Shown here in pieces: positions 17,657-26,511 of a DNA stretch of 45,444 nucleotides. Under the pieces are notes generated by a model, which saw only the letters and a list, made by a program, of their open reading frames with translations, had not been told where the DNA came from and did not search any database. The position numbers and the translations under genes were made by a program. Positions within the stretch are counted from its first letter, which is position 1. Each line of letters starts with the position of its first letter. This DNA is from an uncultured Ignavibacteriales bacterium (GTDB lineage Bacteria > Bacteroidota > Ignavibacteria > Ignavibacteriales > Ignavibacteriaceae), in assembly GCA_903843135.1 (NCBI GenBank), contig CAIMOS010000278.1, forward strand, positions 1 to 45,444, read 5' to 3'.

Positions 17657-18397
17657 ATGTTTAACGGTACTGATTCCCGGTTAGAACTTACCGCATTTAT
17701 TCAGAGCATACTTGAATACGCAGGCAAGCATAAATTCAGGTTCGGAGCGCTCTATCTGCTCTTACTTCTTTATTTCAGTTTACCGGGACTGAATATCCCC
17801 TTAATCGAGTACCGCGGGAATTCTATAAGTTCATTAATGGACCAGCGGGCACGCGAAAGTTTTTTATTTTACATCCCGTGGTTCAGTTATGTTGATGTGG
17901 ACGAAGTATCTCCGTATGTTCTGCGCGGAATTATTTCGATGGAAGACGGCAATTTCTTTGAGCACAAGGGTGTTGACTGGAAGGAACTTAAAAAATCGAT
18001 GCGCGTGAATACGAGGCGGAAAAAATTCGCGCGCGGCGGCAGCACGATAACAATGCAGCTATCGAAGAACCTCTATTTCACGACAAACAAAAGTTTTTTC
18101 CGTAAAGGGAAAGAACTGCTCGTCACCTTCCGCCTCGAGAAGGAAGTCAGCAAAAAAGCCCTCCTCGAGAACTATGTAAATATTGTTGAATGGGGCGACG
18201 GTATTTTCGGAATTCAGAAAGCATCTAAAGAATACTTCGGCAAAAACGCATATGAACTCAGCCTGAACGAATCATCGCGCCTCGCCGCCGTTATCCCTTC
18301 GCCATTGAAGCATAAGCCAAACGAAAGCTCCGGGTATGTCCTCCGCCGCGCGGGGATGATCAGAGGACGCTACAGCGATGTAATTCTGGAGTTCTGA
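17657..18397 (+). CDS. mtgA: Monofunctional peptidoglycan glycosyltransferase
   Basis: The 246-residue protein is a GT51 transglycosylase that polymerises lipid II into glycan strands. One membrane helix lies near residues 28-44. Motif 1 is MEDGNFFEHKG with catalytic Glu96, motif 2 is GGSTITMQLSKNL (128-139), and motif 3 contains Glu171 in ENYVNIVEWG. There is no transpeptidase domain. It follows the TPR lipoprotein by 28 bases and precedes the AlbA_2 gene by a single base. Confidence 0.95.
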   Translation: MFNGTDSRLELTAFIQSILEYAGKHKFRFGALYLLLLLYFSLPGLNIPLIEYRGNSISSLMDQRARESFLFYIPWFSYVDVDEVSPYVLRGIISMEDGNFFEHKGVDWKELKKSMRVNTRRKKFARGGSTITMQLSKNLYFTTNKSFFRKGKELLVTFRLEKEVSKKALLENYVNIVEWGDGIFGIQKASKEYFGKNAYELSLNESSRLAAVIPSPLKHKPNESSGYVLRRAGMIRGRYSDVILEF

Positions 18398-18398
18398 A

Positions 18399-19061
18399 GT
18401 GAACCGGAAGGCGCTCCGAGACATAATTGAAGAAGGGGAAAATTTTCACGTCGAATTCAAACTGAAATTTTCATCTGTTGAAAAAATCGCCAAAGAGATG
18501 ATGGCGTTTGCAAATACAAAGGGCGGAGTGCTTATTTTCGGAGTGGATGACGATGGGAAAGTAATCGGGCTCGAAAGCGAAAAAACCGAGTCCGAACTTA
18601 TCAGACAGGCTGCAAAAGATTACTGTGAACCGCCGCTGGAGTATATTGAAGAATTCATCAATCTTGATAACCGTGAACTGGTTGTGATCACCGTTCCCGA
18701 ATCCCATCTTAAGCCACACCGGCTGCAGGATTACGAAAAAGAATTTGATATCAATAAAGCCCTTGTATACGTACGCGTAAACGACAAAAGCGTTCAGGCA
18801 AGTAAAGAGATGATCAGGGTCCTGAAAGCTAATACGGCGGGGACCGCGTTAAAAAAATACACGATCGGTGATGTTGAAAGGACCGTCTTTACATACCTTG
18901 AGAAAAATGAATATATAACTGTAACGCAGTTAACTGAACTTGCTAACATTTCCTACCGCCGTGCCGGCCGGACACTGGTTAAACTGATCCGGGCAGGCCT
19001 TTTAATGATCCATACGCAGCCGAATACGGAAGACCGGTTCTCAGCCATCCCTCCGGAATAG
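18399..19061 (+). CDS. AlbA_2/Schlafen-domain protein with C-terminal winged helix
   Basis: The N-terminal ~120 residues match the AlbA_2 (Schlafen-like, divergent AAA-4) domain: EGENFHVEFKLKF, KEMMAFANTKGGVLIFGVDD-type core and VVITVPESHLKPH. A winged-helix segment follows (ITVTQLTELANISYRRAGRT), so it is probably a DNA- or RNA-binding regulator. Function is unknown. The start is GTG, one base after the mtgA stop, so translation is likely coupled. Confidence 0.8.
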   Translation: MNRKALRDIIEEGENFHVEFKLKFSSVEKIAKEMMAFANTKGGVLIFGVDDDGKVIGLESEKTESELIRQAAKDYCEPPLEYIEEFINLDNRELVVITVPESHLKPHRLQDYEKEFDINKALVYVRVNDKSVQASKEMIRVLKANTAGTALKKYTIGDVERTVFTYLEKNEYITVTQLTELANISYRRAGRTLVKLIRAGLLMIHTQPNTEDRFSAIPPE

Positions 19062-19208
19062 TTCTTTTTTTGACTGTTTTCGAAGTTTCCACTGTCAAAT
19101 TACCTTAGATTTACCGGTGATTAAGCCTTCAATTAAATAAAAAAATCAACCGATTTTTCTTAAATTAGTAGCTTACATTAAAAATTCCATAAAATTAAGG
19201 AAATGTTT

Positions 19209-20465
19209 ATGAGTTCAGATCGCAGAATCGTTGTGACCGGTATGAGTATACTCTCCCCGATTGGTTTAACAGTAGATGACTACTGGAAAAACCTTCTTGC
19301 CGGTGTGAGCGGAGCGGCGCCAATAACTTATTTTGACACTACTAACTATGAAACAAAATTCGCCTGTGAATTAAAAGGTTTTGACATACACAATTACCTG
19401 GATAAAAAAGCAGCACGCAGAATGGATCCTTTTGCGCAGTATGCGATGGCTTGCGCGGGGATGGTATTAAAAGATGCGGGAATTGATACCTCGACGCTAA
19501 GTGAAGATGACAGAAATAACTTTGGCGTAGTATTCGGCAGCGGTATCGGAGGTATTCAGACATTTTACAATCAGGCAACAACATTAAATGCACAGGGCCC
19601 TAACAGGGTTTCCCCATTCTTTATCCCTATGCTTATCCCGGACATCGCACCCGGACAAATCTCAATACAATACGGTTTACGCGGCCCCAATCATTGCATT
19701 GTTTCTGCCTGCGCGACCGCAAATAACAATATCATCGATTCGTATCTCCTTATTAAAGAAGGAATGGCGGACTGGATCATCACAGGCGGCAGCGAAGCCA
19801 GCATCTGCGAGATGGGTGTTGCCGGTTTTAACGCAAATAAAGCTCTCTCGACCAGGAACGATTCCCCGGCCACAGCAAGCAGGCCGTTCGACAAAACCCG
19901 CGACGGATTTGTTATGGGTGAAGGCGGCGGCGCGCTGATCCTCGAAGAAATGGGTCACGCAATTAAAAGAGGCGCGAAGATCTATGCTGAACTCGTCGGT
20001 GTGGGCCTTTCGGCCGATGCTAACCACATCACCGCCCCTGAACCGGAAGGTAAAGGCGCGATCCTCGCGATGAACCGCGCGCTTAAGTCAGCGAAGATCA
20101 ATACCACAGATATTGATTACATCAATATGCACGGCACCTCAACGGGCCTCGGCGATATCGCAGAGACTAAATCCATTAAATCTGTTTTCGGCGAACACGC
20201 TTACAAACTGAATCTTTCTTCCACCAAGAGTATGACCGGGCATCTTCTCGGCGCCGCCGGCGCTGTTGAAGCGATTGCGTCAATACTCGCGGCAGTTAAC
20301 GATACAATTCCTCCGACAATAAATTTTGAGTTCCCGGATGAGGAATGCGATCTTAATTATACGTTCCATAAACCGCAGCAAAGAACGGTTACTTATGCAT
20401 TGAGTAACGCTTTTGGCTTTGGCGGTCATAATACTTCAGTTATTTTTAAGAAGTATTCAGAATAA
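19209..20465 (+). CDS. fabF: 3-oxoacyl-ACP synthase II
   Basis: This condensing enzyme elongates acyl-ACP in fatty acid synthesis. The active-site Cys168 lies in IVSACATANN, and the two His motifs are INMHGTSTGLGD and MTGHLLGAAG. The C-terminus NAFGFGGHNTSVIFKKY is typical. A start at 19209 is preferred over an ATG at 19203 because AGG is then 8 rather than 2 bases away; this gives about 418 residues, normal for FabF. Unlike many bacteria, no acpP lies immediately upstream. Confidence 0.96.
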   Translation: MSSDRRIVVTGMSILSPIGLTVDDYWKNLLAGVSGAAPITYFDTTNYETKFACELKGFDIHNYLDKKAARRMDPFAQYAMACAGMVLKDAGIDTSTLSEDDRNNFGVVFGSGIGGIQTFYNQATTLNAQGPNRVSPFFIPMLIPDIAPGQISIQYGLRGPNHCIVSACATANNNIIDSYLLIKEGMADWIITGGSEASICEMGVAGFNANKALSTRNDSPATASRPFDKTRDGFVMGEGGGALILEEMGHAIKRGAKIYAELVGVGLSADANHITAPEPEGKGAILAMNRALKSAKINTTDIDYINMHGTSTGLGDIAETKSIKSVFGEHAYKLNLSSTKSMTGHLLGAAGAVEAIASILAAVNDTIPPTINFEFPDEECDLNYTFHKPQQRTVTYALSNAFGFGGHNTSVIFKKYSE

Positions 20466-20504
20466 AACAATAGAGTTTCAATTAAAATAAATTTAAGGTG
20501 CGGT

Positions 20505-21905
20505 ATGAAATCCATATATACATTGCTCTTCTTAACTCTCATTTCGTTTAATTCATTCGCGCAGGAAGAATGGAAATACGTTGATTCCCTTTCTTTCCCT
20601 GTCGCTGACTCAGTGGTCACCCCGTTTCTGATGACCATCGACTCAAACGGACGCGTCTATGTCGCTTCGTCAAAAGTCACGAGCAGCAGGGCACAGAATG
20701 CTGTTTTCTACGCTGATTCCACGGACTCTGCGTTTCACACATTCATAAATTATTCCTTAAATGGAGATTCCGATACGCTTACCGGAAATATTGCAGCCAT
20801 TCGGGGTATCGGATCAGTCGGAACGGATGTTTTTATTAATGCAAATATTCCTTTCCAGAGGGTCGGCACTACTGTATCTGCCCAATACCGCTATCCGAAC
20901 GGCGATACCGCAAAGGTTGAAAAGTTAGGTTATAATATCCTTGGTTCCGGTTACGGCACATATATCCACGCTATCGCCTTAACAAGGGACACTATCTTAA
21001 TGACCGGTATTACATTTAACACAAGCATCCGTTTTTATAACTTTAACCGCACTATTACAACTCCGGGTTACGGATCCTGGGTTCCAATAACAGCAGCATA
21101 CCCTGTTGAACCGGGCGGCCCGCACGCGGGAGGTTTTGATGTTATCCGTGATGTTGCAACGGTCCCTAACGCAGATTATAATAATGTTGAAGTGCCTTTC
21201 TACACAAGCCGCAACTCTCTCTCTTCAAGCCAGGTTACCGGCGGCATTGCCATCTGGACAGGCGGCAATCAGTTGAATCCGGGCGGCTACACCGGAACGA
21301 GAGTTCAGGATGCTGCCGGCGAACTCGCGCTCGGCACGTCAATTCCTTACGGTATTACAGTCGACAAAAACGGATATTTGTGGGTAGCAGGAAACGACAC
21401 CACCCGCAGATGGGTAAAAGCATACCAGGTGATGATCAATTTTGCAAGCAATATGTTTTCACTCCCCGCAAAGAACGATCCTATCAATCCTGATCCGAAC
21501 GGCGCTCCGATGATAAATCCGACTGACGTTGTGCTGACTGCAGACGGTCTTACCGCTTATGTATGCGACGCATCGACAAAAAAAGTATACAAATTTAAAT
21601 ATATGGCTCCGGCAGTCTCAGTCCGTGATGAAATGAATCCTTCGGATTTCACCCTGAATCAGAATTTCCCGAATCCGTTCAATCCTTCGACAGTCATTTC
21701 CTTTAAGCTTGCCACGGCAGGTGAAGTGAAATTAGTAGTTACAAATTCACTCGGTGAAGTTGTAGAAGAACTCGTTAACGGTTATAAAAATTCAGGAGTG
21801 CACAATGTTTCGTTTGACGGAACAAACCTTGCCAGCGGTGTTTACAATTATACTTTAACCGCCGGCACCGGCATTATCTCTAAAAAAATGATTCTGGTTA
21901 AATAA
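20505..21905 (+). CDS. Secreted protein with type IX secretion sorting domain
   Basis: The 466-residue product has an N-terminal signal peptide (IYTLLFLTLISFNSFAQ) and ends in a type A type IX sorting domain (~385-466): NQNFPNPFNPSTVISFKL, then GEVKLVVTNSLGEVVEEL, LASGVYNYTL and the final KKMILVK. The middle has beta-propeller-like segments (VDKNGYLWVAGNDTTRRWV, LTADGLTAYVCDASTKKVYK). The family is exported through SecYEG and then the type IX translocon to the surface. It is 39 bases after fabF and has no obvious promoter of its own. Its ligand or enzymatic role is unknown. Confidence 0.88.
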   Translation: MKSIYTLLFLTLISFNSFAQEEWKYVDSLSFPVADSVVTPFLMTIDSNGRVYVASSKVTSSRAQNAVFYADSTDSAFHTFINYSLNGDSDTLTGNIAAIRGIGSVGTDVFINANIPFQRVGTTVSAQYRYPNGDTAKVEKLGYNILGSGYGTYIHAIALTRDTILMTGITFNTSIRFYNFNRTITTPGYGSWVPITAAYPVEPGGPHAGGFDVIRDVATVPNADYNNVEVPFYTSRNSLSSSQVTGGIAIWTGGNQLNPGGYTGTRVQDAAGELALGTSIPYGITVDKNGYLWVAGNDTTRRWVKAYQVMINFASNMFSLPAKNDPINPDPNGAPMINPTDVVLTADGLTAYVCDASTKKVYKFKYMAPAVSVRDEMNPSDFTLNQNFPNPFNPSTVISFKLATAGEVKLVVTNSLGEVVEELVNGYKNSGVHNVSFDGTNLASGVYNYTLTAGTGIISKKMILVK

Positions 21906-21918
21906 ATCTTCTTTTCTT

Positions 21919-21950
21919 ATCCCTCCTCTTTCAGCCGGAAGAGGAGGGAT
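21919..21950. terminator. Hairpin between convergent genes
   Basis: A perfect 12-base stem (ATCCCTCCTCTT with AAGAGGAGGGAT) and an 8-base loop lie 13 bases after the type IX cargo stop and before the convergent cupin gene. There is no clear T run, so efficiency is uncertain, but the position suits a two-way terminator. Confidence 0.6.
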
Positions 21951-21977
21951 TAAGAAAGCCTCCCTGTACATTCCTTC

Positions 21978-22289
21978 TCAGTAAAATACCGCCAGCCAGA
22001 TACTTGTTTCATCCTTTGCTGTATACGTCACCCGGTGCTTTTTATGCGCCGGAATAATAAGATAATCCCCTCGCTTCAAATGCTCCTCGCTTCCATCCTC
22101 ATAACTGATCCCGGCAGATCCTGCCAGTAAAATCACAAATTCGTTTTCTTCCTGGTCATACCAGAAATCAGGAGGGGACGCCTGCCCTTTAGAAATTATA
22201 CGTTCGATCCGGACATTTCCGGATGATGCAATCATTTCCGTTATTTCATCGGATAGAATTAATGGTAAGTTCCCGAAAATATTTTTCAT
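21978..22289 (-). CDS. Small cupin protein
   Basis: The 103-residue product is a single cupin barrel: DFWYDQEENEFVILLAGSAG, GDYLIIPAHKKHRVTYT and the terminal WLAVFY. The two cupin motifs hold potential metal ligands (Glu and His in ENEF and PAHKKH). Specific function is unknown. It follows hipA by 38 bases on the same strand and may be cotranscribed with hipB-hipA. Confidence 0.85.
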   Translation of the reverse strand: MKNIFGNLPLILSDEITEMIASSGNVRIERIISKGQASPPDFWYDQEENEFVILLAGSAGISYEDGSEEHLKRGDYLIIPAHKKHRVTYTAKDETSIWLAVFY

Positions 22290-22327
22290 CTGCGCGGTAT
22301 CCTTTTGATCTCTGTAATGAAATATAG

Positions 22328-23578
22328 TTATTCCTTAAAAGCTCCTGACATAATTTCAATCTGCACTTTCGGCAGCCCGGTCCGCACGGCAATTTTTCTC
22401 CAGTTTTTCACTGCTGCAAGAACCTCCTTTATGATGGACTTCATCTCCGGCAGAGAAAGTTCATAAAATTCCCCTGTCTGCATTGCAAGATCAAAATCCA
22501 AATCATTGTTGTAAAGGTCGATATTCAGCGCGAGGCCCGGCTTTTCTATAGAGGGGTTAAGATCATAAGCCGGCGAGAGGCGCCATCCTTTTTTCTCTAA
22601 TAAAAATCCGTGATTCCGGAGATGGTCGTCTGTATTTGAAACCGCAATATTAAAAGCAATTCTTCTCCATAATTGTTTCAGATCGGCAATTGTTTCCGCT
22701 CCGTGATAACGAAGAAATTCGGCCATCTCGAGATAACTCGGCCTTTTTTCTCTTATCATTTCTTCTGTGTACCCTGTTACTGTCATCGCTGAAGAGAAAT
22801 GGATACGCCGCTCTCTTAAACGATCGAACCGTTTAGTAAAATATGTATGATGCTTACCAGAAACTATTTCCGCGTTTGATCCCGGGACGGTAATTCCGGC
22901 TTTAACCGCTAACTTATTTATAAGCTGTTCCCACCCGCCGGTATCAATGATATCATTCAGTGAAGGAAATTTTGCGATCCACAGATTACCTTCCTCATCC
23001 TGAATATTTGCTTTCGGGCGGGCGCCTCCCAGAGACGAGCCCGGCACAATGAGCATTCCGAGCCAATTTTTTTCCGGACTCTCATCACGGCCTTCCTCAA
23101 CATTCTTCGCACTGGCTTGCAACTCTCTGACAAATGCCCACGGCGGAACAGAAAATCCGGAATCCCCGGATACGAAGGGACCTTCCGGATCAGTTTTAAA
23201 TCTTAATCCGCCGGAACGTAAAAAATCATTAACGGCAAGTAAATAATCAACATCCTGAAGCTGTGCCCTTGATTTGTTCGCGCTGCCCGTCTTCTTCGAA
23301 TGGAACCTTCTGATCAGCATCTTCCCCCAACTGTCAGGCATTGAATCGAAAATTATTCCGAAGTTATTTTTATTCGCGGGAAACTGAGCGCCTGAATACC
23401 AATTAATGTCAGGATCAAAAAAGAACCTCTCACTCGATTGAAGCCACTCATCTGAATATTCAAAACTGTATACCGGTGCGCCTTGTGCCGGATGAGAAGA
23501 TAATATTCCCATATACTTCGGCTTCTGCATACCGGCCCAGTCAGCATAAATATAAATCTTGTCTGTTCTTTTATCCAT
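22328..23578 (-). CDS. hipA: HipA-like serine/threonine kinase toxin
   Basis: The 416-residue protein has the HipA kinase fold. The conserved GSSLGGARPKA (180-190) contains the activation-site serines, IAKFPS with Lys203 binds ATP, the catalytic NTDDHLRNHG (315-324) carries the Asp and Asn, and LSPAYDLNPS (335-343) is the metal-binding DFG-like motif. E. coli HipA phosphorylates GltX and causes persistence; the target here is unknown. Its start overlaps the hipB stop by one base, so the pair is coupled. The N-terminal region (~1-130) is of the longer HipA form. Confidence 0.92.
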   Translation of the reverse strand: MDKRTDKIYIYADWAGMQKPKYMGILSSHPAQGAPVYSFEYSDEWLQSSERFFFDPDINWYSGAQFPANKNNFGIIFDSMPDSWGKMLIRRFHSKKTGSANKSRAQLQDVDYLLAVNDFLRSGGLRFKTDPEGPFVSGDSGFSVPPWAFVRELQASAKNVEEGRDESPEKNWLGMLIVPGSSLGGARPKANIQDEEGNLWIAKFPSLNDIIDTGGWEQLINKLAVKAGITVPGSNAEIVSGKHHTYFTKRFDRLRERRIHFSSAMTVTGYTEEMIREKRPSYLEMAEFLRYHGAETIADLKQLWRRIAFNIAVSNTDDHLRNHGFLLEKKGWRLSPAYDLNPSIEKPGLALNIDLYNNDLDFDLAMQTGEFYELSLPEMKSIIKEVLAAVKNWRKIAVRTGLPKVQIEIMSGAFKE

Positions 23579-23877
23579 TACTGTTTCCCCAGAAGTTCCC
23601 CTTCAAGAAGCCTCCGGCCGATTTTATCATCAGAAGCAATTTTCAAAAAATCCTCGTGAAGCCCGAGGGTCCTCAGCACATTGAAGTATGATCCAATTGA
23701 GACTGAAGGATTTCCCCGTTCGATCTGGTAGAGTGTTTTCCTGTCTATCCCGGCCCTCTCAGCAACCGTCACTGAGGTCAGCCGCCTGCGTTTGCGCGCC
23801 AACCGTATATTTTCGCCCAGCGAAACAAAATAATGCATGTGCTGCGGGAATATTATAGTTTTCTTAATATTTTTCAT
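23578..23877 (-). CDS. hipB: HipB-like antitoxin/repressor
   Basis: The 99-residue protein is an XRE-type helix-turn-helix: LGENIRLARKRRRLTSVTVA, then AERAGIDRKTLYQIERGNPS and a C-terminal SIGSYFNVLRTLGLHEDFLK. It should bind HipA and repress the operon. The start used has no clear Shine-Dalgarno, but a promoter and operator lie immediately upstream (23881-23929). An internal Met14 is an alternative start. Confidence 0.9.
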   Translation of the reverse strand: MKNIKKTIIFPQHMHYFVSLGENIRLARKRRRLTSVTVAERAGIDRKTLYQIERGNPSVSIGSYFNVLRTLGLHEDFLKIASDDKIGRRLLEGELLGKQ

Positions 23878-23880
23878 ATT

Positions 23881-23929
23881 TGTAGATTATTTTCCCCAAA
23901 TATAAACTATATGAGTATTATAATCTACA
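23881..23929 (-). promoter_or_regulatory. hipBA operator and promoter
   Basis: Perfect 10-base inverted repeats, TGTAGATTAT (23881-23890) and ATAATCTACA (23920-23929), flank a 29-base spacer. Inside, on the minus strand, lies an exact TATATTTG (23904-23897). Binding of HipB to both arms would span the promoter, giving autorepression. The arms differ from the E. coli HipB site. Confidence 0.65.
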
Positions 23930-24394
23930 TTATTTTTAATGTTATTGTATTTCATGGTTCAACTGAAAAAACGGTGGCAGAAGTATTATGTCGTTCCTAC
24001 GTCTATAGAAAAGAAAGTTAAGAGATAATTCTCCCCTCCTAAAGAATTTTGGGTAAAGATTCAGTTCACTTACTTTCAGGTTTCACGTATTGTTCGATAC
24101 CATCCAACATATCCAAAGTTCCATTTGAACGGCATATTTTAAAATGCCACCGGATAATCACTTGAACCAAAAACTGATACTGACACTGACACTGATACTG
24201 ACACTGTTACTGACACTGTCACTGATACTGTTTATTTTTAATTCCATATTCTAAAATGCCACCGAATAATCACTTGAACCTATTTCATTTTTAGCCGGGT
24301 TACCGTCACTATCAAAATGATATCCCCTTAAATTATTCCCCGGCAATCATTAAATTTGAATTTACCTTTTGCATAAAAAATATTCAGGATAAAT
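23930..24394. other. Noncoding region between hipB and malQ
   Basis: No gene is supported in these 465 bases. They hold a direct-repeat-flanked hexanucleotide tract (24133-24280), described separately. Near malQ is an exact TAAATTTG (24351-24358), with TTA 20 bases upstream, as a candidate malQ promoter. The part at 23930-24132 shows nothing recognisable. Confidence 0.6.
24133..24280. repeat. 36-base direct repeats flanking an ACTGAY hexanucleotide tract
   Basis: Copies at 24133-24168 and 24245-24280 are identical at 34 of 36 positions (core AAAATGCCACCG then ATAATCACTTGAACC). Between them, 24173-24230 consists of nine hexamers of ACTGAT, ACTGAC, ACTGTT or ACTGTC plus a partial one. It is not coding. 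The layout could come from slippage, an insertion, or a recombination site. Confidence 0.85.
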
Positions 24395-25921
24395 ATGAAC
24401 TTTACACGGTCCGCAGGAATGCTCCTCCACCCGATTTCATTACCCGGAAGATTCGGTATTGGCGATCTTGGCCCAAACGCATACAAATTTATTGAATTTC
24501 TTGAGGCCGCCGGGCAGACGCTATGGCAGGTTTTTCCGCTCGGCCCTACGGGATACGGCGACTCACCATACCAGTGCTTCTCGGCATTTGCGGGAAATCC
24601 GCTTCTTGTAAGCCCTGAACTGCTTGCATCAGAAGGTCTTTTGGCGGAATCCGAATTACAGCACCACCCGCATTTTGATCCCCACCAGATTGATTACGGA
24701 CGCGTTATTGATTACAAACAAAAGTTATTAAAGTCCGCCTTTGAAAATTTTAAAAAGAACTTTAGTCCCGAAGACAAGGAATGGAAAAAATTTGAGTCGG
24801 ACCATAAAGTCTGGCTTGAGGATTTTGCGCTCTTTATGGCGGCAAAAGCTTATCACGGCGGTAATCTCTGGACAACCTGGGACAAAGAAATCGCGTTAAG
24901 AAAAAAGAGCGCTCTCCCGAAATGGAAAGAGACACTTGCAGACGATATTTTTTATCAGAAGTTTGTTCAGTTTCAGTTTTTCCGCCAGTGGAAAGCATTA
25001 AAGACATTTGCCAACAGCAAAAACATAAAAGTCATAGGGGACCTTCCGATCTTCATCGCCTACGACAGCGCTGACCTCTGGGCAAACAAAAAACTATTCT
25101 CAGTGGATGACGAAGGGAATTTACAGACCGTGGCCGGAGTGCCTCCCGATTATTTCAGTCCGACCGGCCAGCTTTGGGGTAATCCGCTTTACCGCTGGGA
25201 CGAAATGGAAAAAGACGATTTTAAATGGTGGAGAAGCAGGATAAGCGCGCTTCTTGAATTAGTGGACATCATCCGCATTGACCACTTCCGCGGTTTTGAG
25301 GCATACTGGGAAATTCCCGGCGGCGCTCCGACTGCGGAAAAAGGAAAATGGGTTAAAGCTCCCGGCAAGAAGTTCTTCTCTAAAGTTAAAGAATATCTCG
25401 GAGAGGTTCCGATCATTGCGGAGGATCTCGGAGTTATTACAAAAGGTGTAGTTGAGCTTCGCGAAAAGTTTAACTTCCCTGGAATAAAAATACTTCAGTT
25501 CGCTTTCGGTTCTCAGATGGAAAGAAAATTTTTACCTCATAACTTTCCTTCCAACTGCTGCGTCCATACCGGCTCCCACGATAACGACACAACCCGCGGC
25601 TATTTTGAAAAAGCAAAATATGAGCATAATGATATTTATTCCTCAGTTCAGAAATACCTTAATTACTACGGAGAGAATTTAACCTTCGAACTTATCCGTG
25701 CCGCTTACCGCTCCGTTGCGAATCTGGTTGTTATTCCGATGCAGGACGTACTCAATCTTGGTTCTGAGGCCCGTATGAACTTCCCCGGGCGGCTCGGCGG
25801 CAACTGGGGATGGAGATTCACCTGGGAACAGACTAATCATCATCTGGCGCATACATATAAAGATCTTTGCGACACCTTCGAACGGCCTTCATTACGAAAA
25901 GAAGAAGAATTAGCAGATTAA
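24395..25921 (+). CDS. malQ: 4-alpha-glucanotransferase (amylomaltase)
   Basis: MalQ moves alpha-1,4-glucan segments between maltodextrins. The 508-residue length and motifs fit GH77: RSAGMLLHPISLPGRFGIGD at the N-terminus, WQVFPLGPTGYGDSPYQCFS, IGDLPIFIAYDSADLWANK, IDHFRGFEAYWEIP with the nucleophile-region Asp, IAEDLGVI with the acid/base Glu, and HTGSHDNDTTRGYF. No other glycogen or maltose gene is adjacent. It ends 5 bases before a strong terminator. Confidence 0.97.
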   Translation: MNFTRSAGMLLHPISLPGRFGIGDLGPNAYKFIEFLEAAGQTLWQVFPLGPTGYGDSPYQCFSAFAGNPLLVSPELLASEGLLAESELQHHPHFDPHQIDYGRVIDYKQKLLKSAFENFKKNFSPEDKEWKKFESDHKVWLEDFALFMAAKAYHGGNLWTTWDKEIALRKKSALPKWKETLADDIFYQKFVQFQFFRQWKALKTFANSKNIKVIGDLPIFIAYDSADLWANKKLFSVDDEGNLQTVAGVPPDYFSPTGQLWGNPLYRWDEMEKDDFKWWRSRISALLELVDIIRIDHFRGFEAYWEIPGGAPTAEKGKWVKAPGKKFFSKVKEYLGEVPIIAEDLGVITKGVVELREKFNFPGIKILQFAFGSQMERKFLPHNFPSNCCVHTGSHDNDTTRGYFEKAKYEHNDIYSSVQKYLNYYGENLTFELIRAAYRSVANLVVIPMQDVLNLGSEARMNFPGRLGGNWGWRFTWEQTNHHLAHTYKDLCDTFERPSLRKEEELAD

Positions 25922-25925
25922 TCTT

Positions 25926-25959
25926 AAAAACTGCCGGCACCCCCGGCAGTTTTTGTTTT
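25926..25959 (+). terminator. Intrinsic terminator of malQ
   Basis: AAAAACTGCCGG and CCGGCAGTTTTT form a 12-base stem with a small loop, followed by TTTTGTTTT-type sequence. It begins 5 bases after the malQ stop. Confidence 0.9.
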
Positions 25960-25984
25960 AAATATTCCATTTATTTTATATTTT
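25953..25984 (+). promoter_or_regulatory. Candidate promoter of the DUF1761 gene
   Basis: TTG at 25953-25955, a 21-base spacer and TATATTTT (one mismatch) give a plausible Bacteroidota-type promoter. It shares bases with the malQ terminator tail. The gene start has AGGAG nearby. Confidence 0.35.
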
Positions 25985-26032
25985 CTGCACGTGTGTTAAT
26001 AAAATTCTAAAATAAATAATAGGAGATGTTCT

Positions 26033-26437
26033 ATGGATCTTTCCCAGATCAATTACCTTGCCGTTTTTGTTGCCGGAATATCAGGATTCGCTATCGGCGC
26101 TGTGTGGTATTCACCCCTGCTTTTTTCAAAAATATGGGCCAGGGAATGCGGATTGAGTGAAGAAAAACTGAAGAGCGCGAATATGTTTCAGATCTTCGGA
26201 ACCACATTTATTCTGCTGATGATTCAGTCTTTTAATCTCGCGGCTTTTCTTGGCACAGAGCAGGACATAGTATGGGGAATGACCGCGGGCGCGCTGGCAG
26301 GGATAGGCTGGGTGGTAACTTCAATCGGGATCCTTTTCCTTTTCGAAAGAAGATCTTTCAAGCTTTTTCTGATTGACGCAGGTTATCTTTCTGTGGTATT
26401 TATTGTGATGGGCGCTATACTCGGAGCGTGGAAATAG
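26033..26437 (+). CDS. DUF1761 family membrane protein
   Basis: The 134-residue protein has four predicted membrane helices and the DUF1761 start INYLAVFVAGISGFAIGAVW followed by YSPLLFSKIWARECG. Family function is unknown. A ribosome binding site (AGGAG) lies close to the start. It is a single-gene unit between malQ and a convergent cluster. Confidence 0.88.
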   Translation: MDLSQINYLAVFVAGISGFAIGAVWYSPLLFSKIWARECGLSEEKLKSANMFQIFGTTFILLMIQSFNLAAFLGTEQDIVWGMTAGALAGIGWVVTSIGILFLFERRSFKLFLIDAGYLSVVFIVMGAILGAWK

Positions 26438-26456
26438 TATTTAACAGAAATTCGTT

Positions 26457-26480
26457 CCCCTTCCTGATTCAGGGAAGGGG
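26457..26480. terminator. Hairpin between convergent DUF1761 and glycosyltransferase genes
   Basis: CCCCTTCCT pairs with GGGAAGGGG (eight Watson-Crick pairs and one wobble) around a six-base loop. It lies 19 bases after one stop and 32 before the other. No T run, so moderate support only. Confidence 0.5.
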
Positions 26481-26511
26481 GACAGTTTGATGACCCCCGC
26501 GTTCTTATCTT

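Noticed and set aside
24173-24230. CRISPR-like array
   Set aside because: The period is six bases with no spacers, and there are only two flanking long repeats; no cas genes are present.
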